In this document: piece after piece, positions 1 to 5,908 of the stretch
Position numbering within the stretch: position 1 is the first letter of the stretch
Layout of the letters: each line of letters opens with the position of its first letter
From: Novosphingobium sp. UBA6722
GTDB lineage: Bacteria > Pseudomonadota > Alphaproteobacteria > Sphingomonadales > Sphingomonadaceae
Reading direction: 5' to 3'
DNA length: 15,549 nt
Assembly: GCA_002454125.1 (NCBI GenBank)
Contig: DKII01000110.1
Coordinates: forward strand, 1 to 15,549
The notes under the pieces: model-generated
Seen by the model: the letters and a program-made list of their open reading frames with translations, nothing else
What the model was told of the DNA's origin: nothing
The model's database searches: none
Program-made: the position numbers and the translations under genes

Positions 1-104
1 CCCTTTTGTGTAATGGCGGGTCACGGCTTGCCGCCAACATCCGCCCTCTTGCAACCAAACCCTTGCTCGCACGGTTTTTGCTGCCCAGCCTTGCTTCAGC
101 AGCT

Positions 105-111
105 AAGAGGA
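105..111 (+). promoter_or_regulatory. Ribosome binding site supporting the GTG start at 115
   Basis: The purine-rich AAGAGGA lies 3-4 bases before the GTG at 115. The spacing is a little short, but no comparable site precedes the upstream ATG at 13. It favours the shorter form of the phospholipase D-like protein. Bases 1-104 otherwise show no clear promoter or other element. Confidence 0.45.
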
Positions 112-114
112 CCT

Positions 115-1626
115 GTGGCCGAAGAACCAACAGTACCAGAGCAAGCCGGGCCATCCCCTTCGGTCTGGCGCTATGCCAGGGCCAGCCGCGTCCATGTGGT
201 GGTCGATGCTGCGCCCTATTTCGCACTGATGCAGCAGGCTTTCATGCGCGCGCGCCAGCGGATCATGATGATCGGCTGGGATTTCGACACCCGGATCCTG
301 CTGGGGCAAGGGCGGCGCTGGTGGAACCGGCCTGACAAACTTAACCAGCCGGCGCGGCTCGGGCCGTTCATGCTTTGGCTGTGCAAGCGCACGCGGGGGC
401 TTGAGGTGCGGGTGCTGAAATGGAACTTCGGTGCACTGAAGTTCATTCTTCGCGGCTCGATGATCCTCGACCTGTGGCGCTGGTGGCGCAGCGCGGCGAT
501 CGATTTCAAGTTCGATTCCGCGCACCCGCTGGGGTGCAGTCACCACCAGAAGATCGTGGTGATCGATGATCGCTTCGCTGTCTGCGGCGGAATCGACATG
601 ACCGCCGGGCGCTGGGACACGCCGGAGCACAAGGAGGGCGACCAGCGCCGCCGTTTGCCATTCTCGCCGCGCCTGTTCGGCCCGTGGCACGATCTGACCC
701 TGATGGTGGAGGGTGAGGCTGCCCGGGCCCTGGGCGATCTGGGGCGAGAGCGCTGGGCCCAGGCCGGAGCAACGCCGCTGGAACCGTGTGCGCCGCAGGT
801 GTCGAGCCCATGGCCGTCGACGCTGAAGGCCGATTTCAACGATGTCGAAGTGGGCATTTCGCGCACCCGCTCGCAATGGAACGGGATCAGCGAAGTGCGC
901 GAGATTGAGGCGCTGTTCCTGGAACACATCGCCCGCGCCCGAAAGTTCATTTACGCCGAAAGCCAATACTTCGCCGCGCGGACCATTGCCGAGGCGGTGG
1001 CCAAGCGCGTGGCAGAACCCGATCCGCCCGAAATCGTTCTGATCAATCCGGTCTCGGCCGAAGGCTGGCTGGAAGTGGTGGCGATGGACGGGGCGCGGGT
1101 GCAACTGGCCCACGCCATCGCCGAACGCGATCACCTGCGCCGGTTCCGCATCTTCGTGCCGCGCAACGCTGCCGGCACGGCGATCTATGTCCATTCCAAG
1201 ATGATGATCGTCGATGACGAGGTGCTGCGGATTGGCTCGGCCAACATGAACAACCGCTCGCTCGGGCTGGATAGCGAATGCGACATGTTCATCGATGCCG
1301 CCCGACCCGGCAATGGCCATGCGAAGGCCGGGATCACTCGGCTGCGCCATGCCCTGCTGGCCGAGCACCTGGGCTTGCCGCGCCGCGCGGTAGAGGAAGC
1401 GCTGGAGCAAGATCCATCGATGCTGGCGCTGATCGAGAATGCCCCGCGCAAGGGCAAGTACCTTGAACCTTTTGCCTTGCGTCCCCTAAGCGAAACGGAG
1501 AGAGCAGTGGCAGATAACGCCCTGCTTGATCCCGAACGACCCGAAGAACTGTTCGAACCGTTCAGCAAGCGCCGGGGGCTGTTTCGCCGTGGCGGCTTCC
1601 TGCGCCGCCCGCGACTGGAGGTGTGA
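115..1626 (+). CDS. Phospholipase D / cardiolipin synthase-like protein
   Basis: A member of the phospholipase D superfamily, which hydrolyses or transfers phosphatidyl groups through a phospho-histidine intermediate. Two complete HKD motifs are visible: H144-x-K146-x4-D151 followed by a GGID segment, and H360-x-K362-x4-D367 followed by GSANMNNRS. This is the two-domain layout of one active site built from both halves. I see no transmembrane segment, unlike classical ClsA, so the protein is probably soluble or peripheral. The frame is open from an ATG at 13, but the first 34 residues of that version look non-coding. The GTG at 115 has AAGAGGA (105-111) just upstream and gives 503 residues, so I prefer it. 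folE follows after 2 bp, suggesting co-transcription. The exact substrate (cardiolipin synthesis, phospholipid turnover, transphosphatidylation) cannot be told from the sequence. Confidence 0.88.
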   Translation: MAEEPTVPEQAGPSPSVWRYARASRVHVVVDAAPYFALMQQAFMRARQRIMMIGWDFDTRILLGQGRRWWNRPDKLNQPARLGPFMLWLCKRTRGLEVRVLKWNFGALKFILRGSMILDLWRWWRSAAIDFKFDSAHPLGCSHHQKIVVIDDRFAVCGGIDMTAGRWDTPEHKEGDQRRRLPFSPRLFGPWHDLTLMVEGEAARALGDLGRERWAQAGATPLEPCAPQVSSPWPSTLKADFNDVEVGISRTRSQWNGISEVREIEALFLEHIARARKFIYAESQYFAARTIAEAVAKRVAEPDPPEIVLINPVSAEGWLEVVAMDGARVQLAHAIAERDHLRRFRIFVPRNAAGTAIYVHSKMMIVDDEVLRIGSANMNNRSLGLDSECDMFIDAARPGNGHAKAGITRLRHALLAEHLGLPRRAVEEALEQDPSMLALIENAPRKGKYLEPFALRPLSETERAVADNALLDPERPEELFEPFSKRRGLFRRGGFLRRPRLEV

Positions 1627-1628
1627 GG

Positions 1629-2234
1629 ATGGGATGCGATCATGATCATGGGCTGGACGAGAACGGCAAGCTGCCCGTTCCGCCCGAGGTTCAGGAAGCG
1701 ATCCGCACGCTGATCCGCTGGTCGGGCGATGATCCGCAGCGTGAAGGCCTGCTTGATACACCCGCGCGGGTCGCGCGCGCGTGGAAGGAATACTGTCAGG
1801 GCTATCACGAAGATCCGGCCTATCACCTCTCGCGCCAGTTTGCGGAAGTGGGCGGCTATGACGAACTCGTGCTGCTGAAGGACATCCCGTTCCAGTCGCA
1901 CTGCGAACACCACATGGCCCCAATCACCGGCAAGGCGGCGATCGCCTATATGCCCAAGGATAGCGTGGTCGGCATTTCCAAGCTGGCCCGCGTCCTCCAC
2001 GCCTATGCCCGCCGCCTGCAGATCCAGGAGCGGCTGACCGCCGAGGTGGCGCAGTGCATCTGGGACAACCTCCAGCCGCATGGCGTGGCCGTGGTGATCG
2101 AGGCGCAGCACGGCTGCATGACTGGGCGCGGCGTGCGCACGCCGGGTGTCGGCATGGTCACCAGCCGACTGATGGGCTGCTTCCTGGATGACAACCGCAG
2201 CCGCAAGGAAGTGCTCAGCCTGATGGGCTATTGA
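1629..2234 (+). CDS. folE: GTP cyclohydrolase I
   Basis: Converts GTP to 7,8-dihydroneopterin triphosphate, the first step of tetrahydrofolate (and, through related routes, pterin) synthesis; a cytosolic homodecamer in this family. The 201-residue protein has the zinc ligands of type I enzymes: C92 and H95 in the HCEHH motif and C163 in HGCMTGRG. Their spacing (71 between the cysteines) equals that of the E. coli enzyme. The second family signature, ARRLQIQERLT, is at about 127-137. A GTG at 1623 is in frame, but the ATG at 1629 sits 7 bases after GGAGG (1617-1621) and is the better start. The N-terminus is short and carries a CDHDHG stretch of possible metal-binding character. It starts 2 bp after the phospholipase D-like gene and its stop is 1 bp from the thioesterase start, so the three are probably one operon. 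Confidence 0.97.
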   Translation: MGCDHDHGLDENGKLPVPPEVQEAIRTLIRWSGDDPQREGLLDTPARVARAWKEYCQGYHEDPAYHLSRQFAEVGGYDELVLLKDIPFQSHCEHHMAPITGKAAIAYMPKDSVVGISKLARVLHAYARRLQIQERLTAEVAQCIWDNLQPHGVAVVIEAQHGCMTGRGVRTPGVGMVTSRLMGCFLDDNRSRKEVLSLMGY

Positions 2235-2235
2235 G

Positions 2236-2664
2236 ATGGCCGGTCTTGTCCCGGTGATGACGGTTGCGGAACTGTCGGACTTTTTCGTGCAAGCCTTTCC
2301 CGGTGGGGATCATGATCGGCTGGGCCGGATCGACCAGATCGAACCCGGCTTTGTCCGATTGGCGCTGGAGCCGGACAGCAGCAACCTGCGCCCGGGTGGG
2401 ATCGTTTCCGGCCCGACCCAGATGGGTCTGGTCGATCGCGCCGCCTATGCGGTGATCCTCGCGCATATCGGTCCGGTTGCCATGGCAGTGACCAGCAACC
2501 TCAACATGAGCTTCCTGCGCGCGGTCAAGCAGCAGACGGTGTGGTGCGATGCGGTGTTGCTGAAGCTCGGCAAGCGGCTGGCGACGGTCGATTGCCGGCT
2601 GTGGCAGGACGATCCTGCGAATATCGTGGGCCAGGCCGTAGTGACCTACGCCATTCCGGGGTGA
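2236..2664 (+). CDS. PaaI-family hotdog-fold thioesterase
   Basis: A 142-residue single-domain hotdog protein of the PaaI/acyl-CoA thioesterase type, expected to hydrolyse acyl- or aryl-CoA thioesters in the cytosol. The family features are a small-residue stretch, LRPGGIVSGPTQMGLVDRA (residues about 54-72), forming the start of the central helix with an acidic residue (Asp70), and then a TSNLNMSFLRAV strand. The catalytic assignment is by analogy only and the substrate is unknown. The ATG at 2236 lies 1 bp after the folE stop and has no strong ribosome binding site, so translation is probably coupled to folE. A second ATG at 2257 would give a protein 7 residues shorter and cannot be excluded. 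No functional link to folate synthesis is evident. The gene faces the DUF3147-like gene with one base between stop codons. Confidence 0.85.
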   Translation: MAGLVPVMTVAELSDFFVQAFPGGDHDRLGRIDQIEPGFVRLALEPDSSNLRPGGIVSGPTQMGLVDRAAYAVILAHIGPVAMAVTSNLNMSFLRAVKQQTVWCDAVLLKLGKRLATVDCRLWQDDPANIVGQAVVTYAIPG

Positions 2665-2665
2665 G

Positions 2666-3022
2666 CTAGACCGGCCAGCCCCAGCGGCGGCCAACCGTCT
2701 GCATCAGCCAGTACCCCAGCCAGCCGGCCAGCATGAAGGCCCCCATGGCGGTGGGAAATGCCAGGCCCTTGCGCAGCAGTAGCGCTAGCAAAACAAAGGC
2801 GGGGAGGGAGGCCAGCACATAGAGGCTGGCTGAGAGGGCGAAATCGGCAACGCGCGCGCCATCACCCGTATCACGCCACAGCCAGATCATTGCCAGGGTC
2901 GAAACCAGCGGCAGGCTGGCGATGAGCCCGCCCCAACCGGGGCTGCGGCGGGCCAGTTCGGAGGCAGCCGCGATCACCGCGCCGGAAATCAGCGCCTTGA
3001 TCGCCAGCTGCCCCCAATCCAT
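2666..3022 (-). CDS. DUF3147-like small inner-membrane protein
   Basis: A 118-residue hydrophobic protein with four predicted membrane spans at about residues 4-24, 30-48, 59-84 and 88-108 and a short basic C-terminus (GRRWGWPV). The motif GWGGLIASLPLVSTLAM, followed by a WLWRDTGD loop, resembles DUF3147 proteins as I remember them; function unknown. It starts 5 bp after the peroxiredoxin stop on the same strand without a clear ribosome binding site, so it is probably translated from the peroxiredoxin transcript. Function should not be inferred from that neighbour alone. Confidence 0.75.
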   Translation of the reverse strand: MDWGQLAIKALISGAVIAAASELARRSPGWGGLIASLPLVSTLAMIWLWRDTGDGARVADFALSASLYVLASLPAFVLLALLLRKGLAFPTAMGAFMLAGWLGYWLMQTVGRRWGWPV

Positions 3023-3027
3023 CGGTC

Positions 3028-3507
3028 TTAGAGGTTTTCGAGCAGGTGTTCGGCCGAGCTGACCTTGAACTCGCCCGGGGCTTCGACGTGCAGCTGTTCG
3101 ACCACACCGTCATTGACGACCATGGCGAAACGCTGGCCGCGCAGGCCCAGGCCAAAGCCCGAACCGTCCATGGTCAGGCCCACGGCCTTGGCGAAATCGG
3201 CGTTGCCATCGGCCAGCATGGTGATGTCCGAGGAACCGGCGGCCTTGTTCCAGGCGCCCATCACGAACGGATCGTTGACCGCGGTGCCGACGATTTCGTC
3301 GATGCCCTTGGCCTTCAGTTCATCGGCCTTTTCGACAAAGCCCGGCAGGTGCTTGGCCGAGCAGGTCGGGGTGAAGGCGCCGGGAACGGAGAACAGCGCC
3401 ACACGCTTGCCCTTGAAATAGTCGGCCGACTGGACGGCTTCGGGGCCGTTTTCGGTCGCCTTGACCAGCTTCACGTCGGGCAGCTTGTCGCCAACAGCAA
3501 TCGTCAT
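3028..3507 (-). CDS. Prx5-type peroxiredoxin (single cysteine)
   Basis: A thiol peroxidase reducing hydrogen peroxide and organic hydroperoxides. The 159-residue protein carries the peroxiredoxin active-site motif P42-x3-T46-x2-C49 within VPGAFTPTCS, and an arginine pair in LRGQRFAMV (R123, R126) expected to help activate the peroxidatic Cys49. Cys49 is the only cysteine, so there is no resolving cysteine within the chain; recycling by glutathione/glutaredoxin is expected for this Prx5/type II subfamily. The open frame extends upstream to 3573, but AGGAG (complement of 3515-3519) lies 7 bases before the ATG at 3507 and homologues of this type begin near the TIAVGDKLPD stretch, so I set the start there. 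No signal peptide is seen, so it should be cytosolic. The DUF3147-like gene follows in the same transcript. Confidence 0.95.
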   Translation of the reverse strand: MTIAVGDKLPDVKLVKATENGPEAVQSADYFKGKRVALFSVPGAFTPTCSAKHLPGFVEKADELKAKGIDEIVGTAVNDPFVMGAWNKAAGSSDITMLADGNADFAKAVGLTMDGSGFGLGLRGQRFAMVVNDGVVEQLHVEAPGEFKVSSAEHLLENL

Positions 3508-3545
3508 ACTCGTTCTCCTGTCTGGAAGGGTAATCTTGCTGGTGG

Positions 3546-3573
3546 GATATAGTCCGCCCAGGCCGCAGGGCAA
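3546..3573 (-). promoter_or_regulatory. Candidate promoter for the peroxiredoxin gene
   Basis: Reading the minus strand, TTGCCC (3573 to 3568) and TATATC (3551 to 3546) are 16 bases apart and resemble -35 and -10 elements. Transcription would start near 3539, giving a leader of about 30 bases with the AGGAG site. An overlapping inverted repeat, CCGCCC (3554-3559) / GGGCGG (3575-3580), might have a regulatory role. This is a visual match only. Confidence 0.35.
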
Positions 3574-3679
3574 CGGGCGGTTATGCTTAATTTTGCTTTA
3601 CCCCGCCGCTTTAAGATCCGGTAAATCTGTCGGCGCAGTCTGCCAATGCGGGAACAGGGTTCCGCCGGGAGACTGCAAA

Positions 3680-4138
3680 ATGGGGATTGCCAAGGGATTG
3701 GCCGCGACCGCGGCCATATTAGGAATGCTGGCCAGCGCGCCAGCCAGTGCCGGCTCGTTGGAAGACGCTGAAAAGCTGCGGCGGCTCGATATCATGCTGA
3801 TGGTCACGGGGCTGCGTTGCCGCTCTACGGCGCACAACTTCCAGGCCGATTACGGCCGCTTCACCACCAAGCACATCGGCGCGCTCAACGCCGCCAGCCG
3901 TCAGCTGCAAAGCCAGCTGGCCAAGCGAGTTGGCCCAGACAAGGCGGCCCGCGCGCTCGACAGGATCAGTACGAGCATGGCGAACACCTATGGTCAGGGG
4001 CACCCCTGGCTGAGCTGCGCCGAACTCAAGGTCGCAGCCCGCAGCCTGGCCCAGGCCGAGGGATCGGCGGTACTGGCTGAGGCAGCTGACCAATTGCTTG
4101 CCAGAAGTGGCTCGGCCCGGTTTGCCTGGGCTCGGTGA
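3680..4138 (+). CDS. Small secreted protein of unknown function upstream of ahcY
   Basis: A 152-residue protein with a typical Sec signal peptide: MGIAK, a hydrophobic core (about residues 7-19) and an ASA-G cleavage site after residue 24. The mature part of about 128 residues looks mostly helical and has exactly two cysteines, C47 (in GLRCRS) and C113 (in WLSCAEL), which could form a disulfide in the periplasm. I recognise no catalytic domain. The start is the ATG at 3680, 8 bases after GGGAG (3667-3671); the open frame upstream of it is not coding. Automated annotation may name this family after the neighbouring SAH hydrolase; nothing here supports such an activity, since it lacks both the substrate and NAD domains. 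It lies 131 bp upstream of ahcY with its own stop before the palindrome, so co-regulation is uncertain. Confidence 0.8.
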   Translation: MGIAKGLAATAAILGMLASAPASAGSLEDAEKLRRLDIMLMVTGLRCRSTAHNFQADYGRFTTKHIGALNAASRQLQSQLAKRVGPDKAARALDRISTSMANTYGQGHPWLSCAELKVAARSLAQAEGSAVLAEAADQLLARSGSARFAWAR

Positions 4139-4152
4139 CCAGTACGGAAGAC

Positions 4153-4172
4153 ATATAAAGCAATCTTTATAT
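4153..4172. promoter_or_regulatory. 20-bp inverted repeat, probable operator of ahcY
   Basis: ATATAAAG-CAAT-CTTTATAT is a perfect 8+8 bp palindrome with a 4-base centre, AT-rich in a GC-rich region, 14 bp after the previous stop codon and 97 bp before the ahcY start. The bases TATATT at 4168-4173 could be part of a -10 element, so a bound repressor would block transcription. Proteobacterial SAM-cycle genes are known to be controlled by ArsR-family regulators such as SahR; this is a plausible site for one, but I cannot compare it with the published motif. There is no U-tract or GC stem, so it is not a terminator. Confidence 0.55.
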
Positions 4173-4214
4173 TTGCCTCTGGCGGGGCAAGCGGCTAAGG
4201 GCGGCGTCATGATT

Positions 4215-4247
4215 GGCGCTGCCTGTTGCTGTTTGCGGCAGGGCGCC
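4215..4247 (+). promoter_or_regulatory. GC-rich hairpin in the ahcY leader
   Basis: GGCGC (4215-4219) and TGCC (4220-4223) pair with GGCA (4237-4240) and GCGCC (4243-4247), with a GG bulge and a 13-base loop. The hairpin ends 10 bases before the ribosome binding site, which itself lies in a short potential stem, CTTC-AGGA-GAAG (4254-4265). This may modulate translation or simply be stable RNA. I do not see the conserved core of the known SAH riboswitch. Confidence 0.35.
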
Positions 4248-4257
4248 TGTGACCTTC

Positions 4258-4263
4258 AGGAGA
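4258..4263 (+). promoter_or_regulatory. Ribosome binding site setting the TTG start of ahcY
   Basis: AGGAGA lies 6 bases before the TTG at 4270. That start yields the usual N-terminus of alphaproteobacterial SAH hydrolases (M-A-T-A then DYAIADIGLADFG). No ATG or GTG near it fits, so the rare TTG start is well supported. Confidence 0.8.
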
Positions 4264-4269
4264 AGACCC

Positions 4270-5682
4270 TTGGCTACTGCTGCCCAGACCCGTGACTATG
4301 CCATTGCCGACATCGGCCTGGCCGACTTCGGCCGCGCCGAAATCCGCATTGCCGAAACCGAAATGCCGGGCCTGATGGCGCTGCGCGAGGAATTCGGCGC
4401 TTCGCAGCCGCTGAAGGGCGCGCGGATCACCGGTTCGCTGCACATGACGATCCAGACCGCAGTGCTGATCGAAACGCTCGTGGCGCTGGGCGCCGAAGTA
4501 CGCTGGGCCACCTGCAACATCTTCTCCACGCAAGACCACGCCGCCGCGGCGATCGCCGCCGCCGGGATCCCGGTCTTCGCGATCAAGGGTGAAAGCCTGG
4601 CCGATTACTGGGACTATGTCGGCTCGATCTTCGATTGGGACGATGGCACCGGGCGTACCGCCAACATGATCCTGGATGATGGCGGCGATGCCACCATGTT
4701 CGCGCTGTGGGGCGCCCGCGTCGAAGCGGGTGAAGACCTGTTCGAACCCAGCAATGCCGAGGAAATCGAATTCGTCCGTGCGCTGAAGGCCTTTCTGAAG
4801 CGCAAGCCGGGCTACCTCACCATGTCGGTCGCCCACATCAAGGGCGTTTCGGAAGAAACCACCACCGGCGTCCACCGCCTCTATCAGATCGCCAAGGACG
4901 GCAAGCTGCCGTTCCCCGCGATCAACGTGAACGACAGCGTCACCAAGTCGAAGTTCGACAACCTCTATGGCTGCAAGGAATCGCTTGTCGACGCGATCCG
5001 CCGCGCCACCGATGTGATGCTGGCCGGCAAGGTTGCCTGCGTCGCCGGGTTCGGCGATGTCGGCAAGGGCTCGGCCGCATCGCTGCGCCAGGGCGGCGCG
5101 CGCGTGATGGTCACCGAAATCGACCCGATCTGCGCGCTTCAGGCCGCCATGGAAGGCTATGAAGTCGTCACCATGGAAGAAGCTGTGAAGCGCTGCGACA
5201 TCTTCGTCACCGCGACCGGCAACGAGGACGTCATCACCGCCGAGCACATGAAGGCTATGAAGCCGATGTCCATCGTCTGCAACATCGGCCACTTCGACAG
5301 CGAGATCCAGATCGCCGCGCTCGACAACTACAAGTGGACCGAAGTGAAGCCGGGCACCGACCTGGTCGAATTCCCGGACGGCAAGCAGATCATCATCCTC
5401 GCCAAGGGCCGCCTGGTGAACCTGGGCTGCGCCACCGGCCACCCCAGCTTCGTGATGTCGGCCAGCTTCACCAACCAGACGCTGGCGCAGATCGAACTGT
5501 TCACCAAGAGCAGCCAGTACAAGAACGACGTCTACGTTCTGCCCAAGCACCTCGACGAAAAGGTCGCCGCGCTGCACCTGGAAAAGCTGGGCGTCCAGCT
5601 GACCAAGCTCAGCGAAAAGCAGGCCAAGTACATCGGCGTGCCGGAAGCCGGTCCGTTCAAGCCGGATCACTACCGCTATTAA
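4270..5682 (+). CDS. ahcY: Adenosylhomocysteinase (SAH hydrolase)
   Basis: Reversibly cleaves S-adenosylhomocysteine to adenosine and homocysteine, removing the product inhibitor of methyltransferases; a cytosolic NAD-dependent tetramer. The 470-residue protein is full length. Visible elements are H58 in SLHMTIQTA, the STQDHAAAA segment (86-94), the substrate-domain acidic residues in LDDGGD (135-140), E196 in SEETTTG, the K226/D230 pair in TKSKFDN, C235 in YGCKES, the NAD-binding glycine loop GFGDVGKG (260-267), and the C-terminal PDHYRY, from which a lysine and tyrosine reach the neighbouring subunit's NAD in the family. It carries the insertion in the substrate domain usual for bacterial forms. 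The start is TTG at 4270 with AGGAGA 6 bases upstream; a longer TTG start at 4213 adds unlikely residues. It has its own leader with a palindrome and a hairpin, suggesting dedicated control linked to the SAM/methionine cycle. Confidence 0.99.
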   Translation: MATAAQTRDYAIADIGLADFGRAEIRIAETEMPGLMALREEFGASQPLKGARITGSLHMTIQTAVLIETLVALGAEVRWATCNIFSTQDHAAAAIAAAGIPVFAIKGESLADYWDYVGSIFDWDDGTGRTANMILDDGGDATMFALWGARVEAGEDLFEPSNAEEIEFVRALKAFLKRKPGYLTMSVAHIKGVSEETTTGVHRLYQIAKDGKLPFPAINVNDSVTKSKFDNLYGCKESLVDAIRRATDVMLAGKVACVAGFGDVGKGSAASLRQGGARVMVTEIDPICALQAAMEGYEVVTMEEAVKRCDIFVTATGNEDVITAEHMKAMKPMSIVCNIGHFDSEIQIAALDNYKWTEVKPGTDLVEFPDGKQIIILAKGRLVNLGCATGHPSFVMSASFTNQTLAQIELFTKSSQYKNDVYVLPKHLDEKVAALHLEKLGVQLTKLSEKQAKYIGVPEAGPFKPDHYRY

Positions 5683-5693
5683 GCGTCACTCTC

Positions 5694-5718
5694 TCCTTCC
5701 CCCTCGATGGGGGAAGGA
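5694..5718 (+). terminator. Hairpin just after ahcY, possible transcript end
   Basis: A perfect 10-bp stem, TCCTTCCCCC / GGGGGAAGGA, with a TCGAT loop begins 11 bases after the ahcY stop. There is no U-tract, so it is not a classical intrinsic terminator, but a stem this stable could define the mRNA 3' end. It also forms the left edge of the intergenic repeat. Confidence 0.4.
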
Positions 5719-5868
5719 TGCGCAGACTTGGTGCCCTGGCACCTAGTCGCAGCTGGATGGGGGTGAGTAGGCGGCAAACCGCTCTGGTCCGCAAACCTCA
5801 CCCCCACCTAACCTCCGCTAAGCGGCACGCCGCAAGCTGCGGTATTCCTCCCCCATCAAGGGGGAGGA
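5694..5868. repeat. Mosaic of inverted repeats between ahcY and divL
   Basis: About 175 bp made almost entirely of palindromic units: TCCTTCCCCC/GGGGGAAGGA (5694-5718), GGTGCC/GGCACC (5730-5743), GGGGGTGAG (5759-5767) with CTCACCCCC (5797-5805) enclosing GCGG/CCGC (5771-5782), CCGC-TAA-GCGG (5815-5825), CCGCA-AGC-TGCGG (5830-5842), and TCCTCCCCC/GGGGGAGGA (5846-5868). The two outer hairpins are near-copies of each other. Sphingomonad genomes carry many dispersed intergenic repeats built from such G/C-run hairpins; this looks like one (REP- or MITE-like). No protein-coding potential is credible here. Confidence 0.65.
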
Positions 5869-5908
5869 GTGACTTGCCTTAGACCGCAACGCCGCATAGC
5901 TGGAAGCC

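Noticed and set aside
103..1410. 435-codon open frame on the minus strand opposite the phospholipase D-like gene
   Set aside because: The plus-strand gene has two HKD motifs; the reverse frame shows no recognisable domain or ribosome site.
3581..3679. Promoter for the small secreted protein gene
   Set aside because: An AT-rich stretch (about 3581-3627) with TTGCTT at 3593-3598 is suggestive, but no -10 element lies at proper spacing, so I did not list one.
4153..4172. Palindrome read as an intrinsic terminator of the small secreted protein gene
   Set aside because: The stem is AT-rich and weak with no T-tract, so an operator is more likely.
4139..4269. Known SAH riboswitch upstream of ahcY
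   Set aside because: The position would fit, but I do not see the conserved core sequence of that RNA; only a simple hairpin is present. A covariance-model search would settle it.
4207..5670. 487-codon open frame on the minus strand opposite ahcY
   Set aside because: AhcY on the plus strand is unmistakable; the reverse translation, rich in Asp, Val, Gly and His, is a known kind of shadow of strongly biased codon use.
5683..5908. Small protein gene or extension of ahcY in the gap before divL
   Set aside because: The frames there run through perfect palindromes with no ribosome binding site; the sequence is explained by the inverted repeats.
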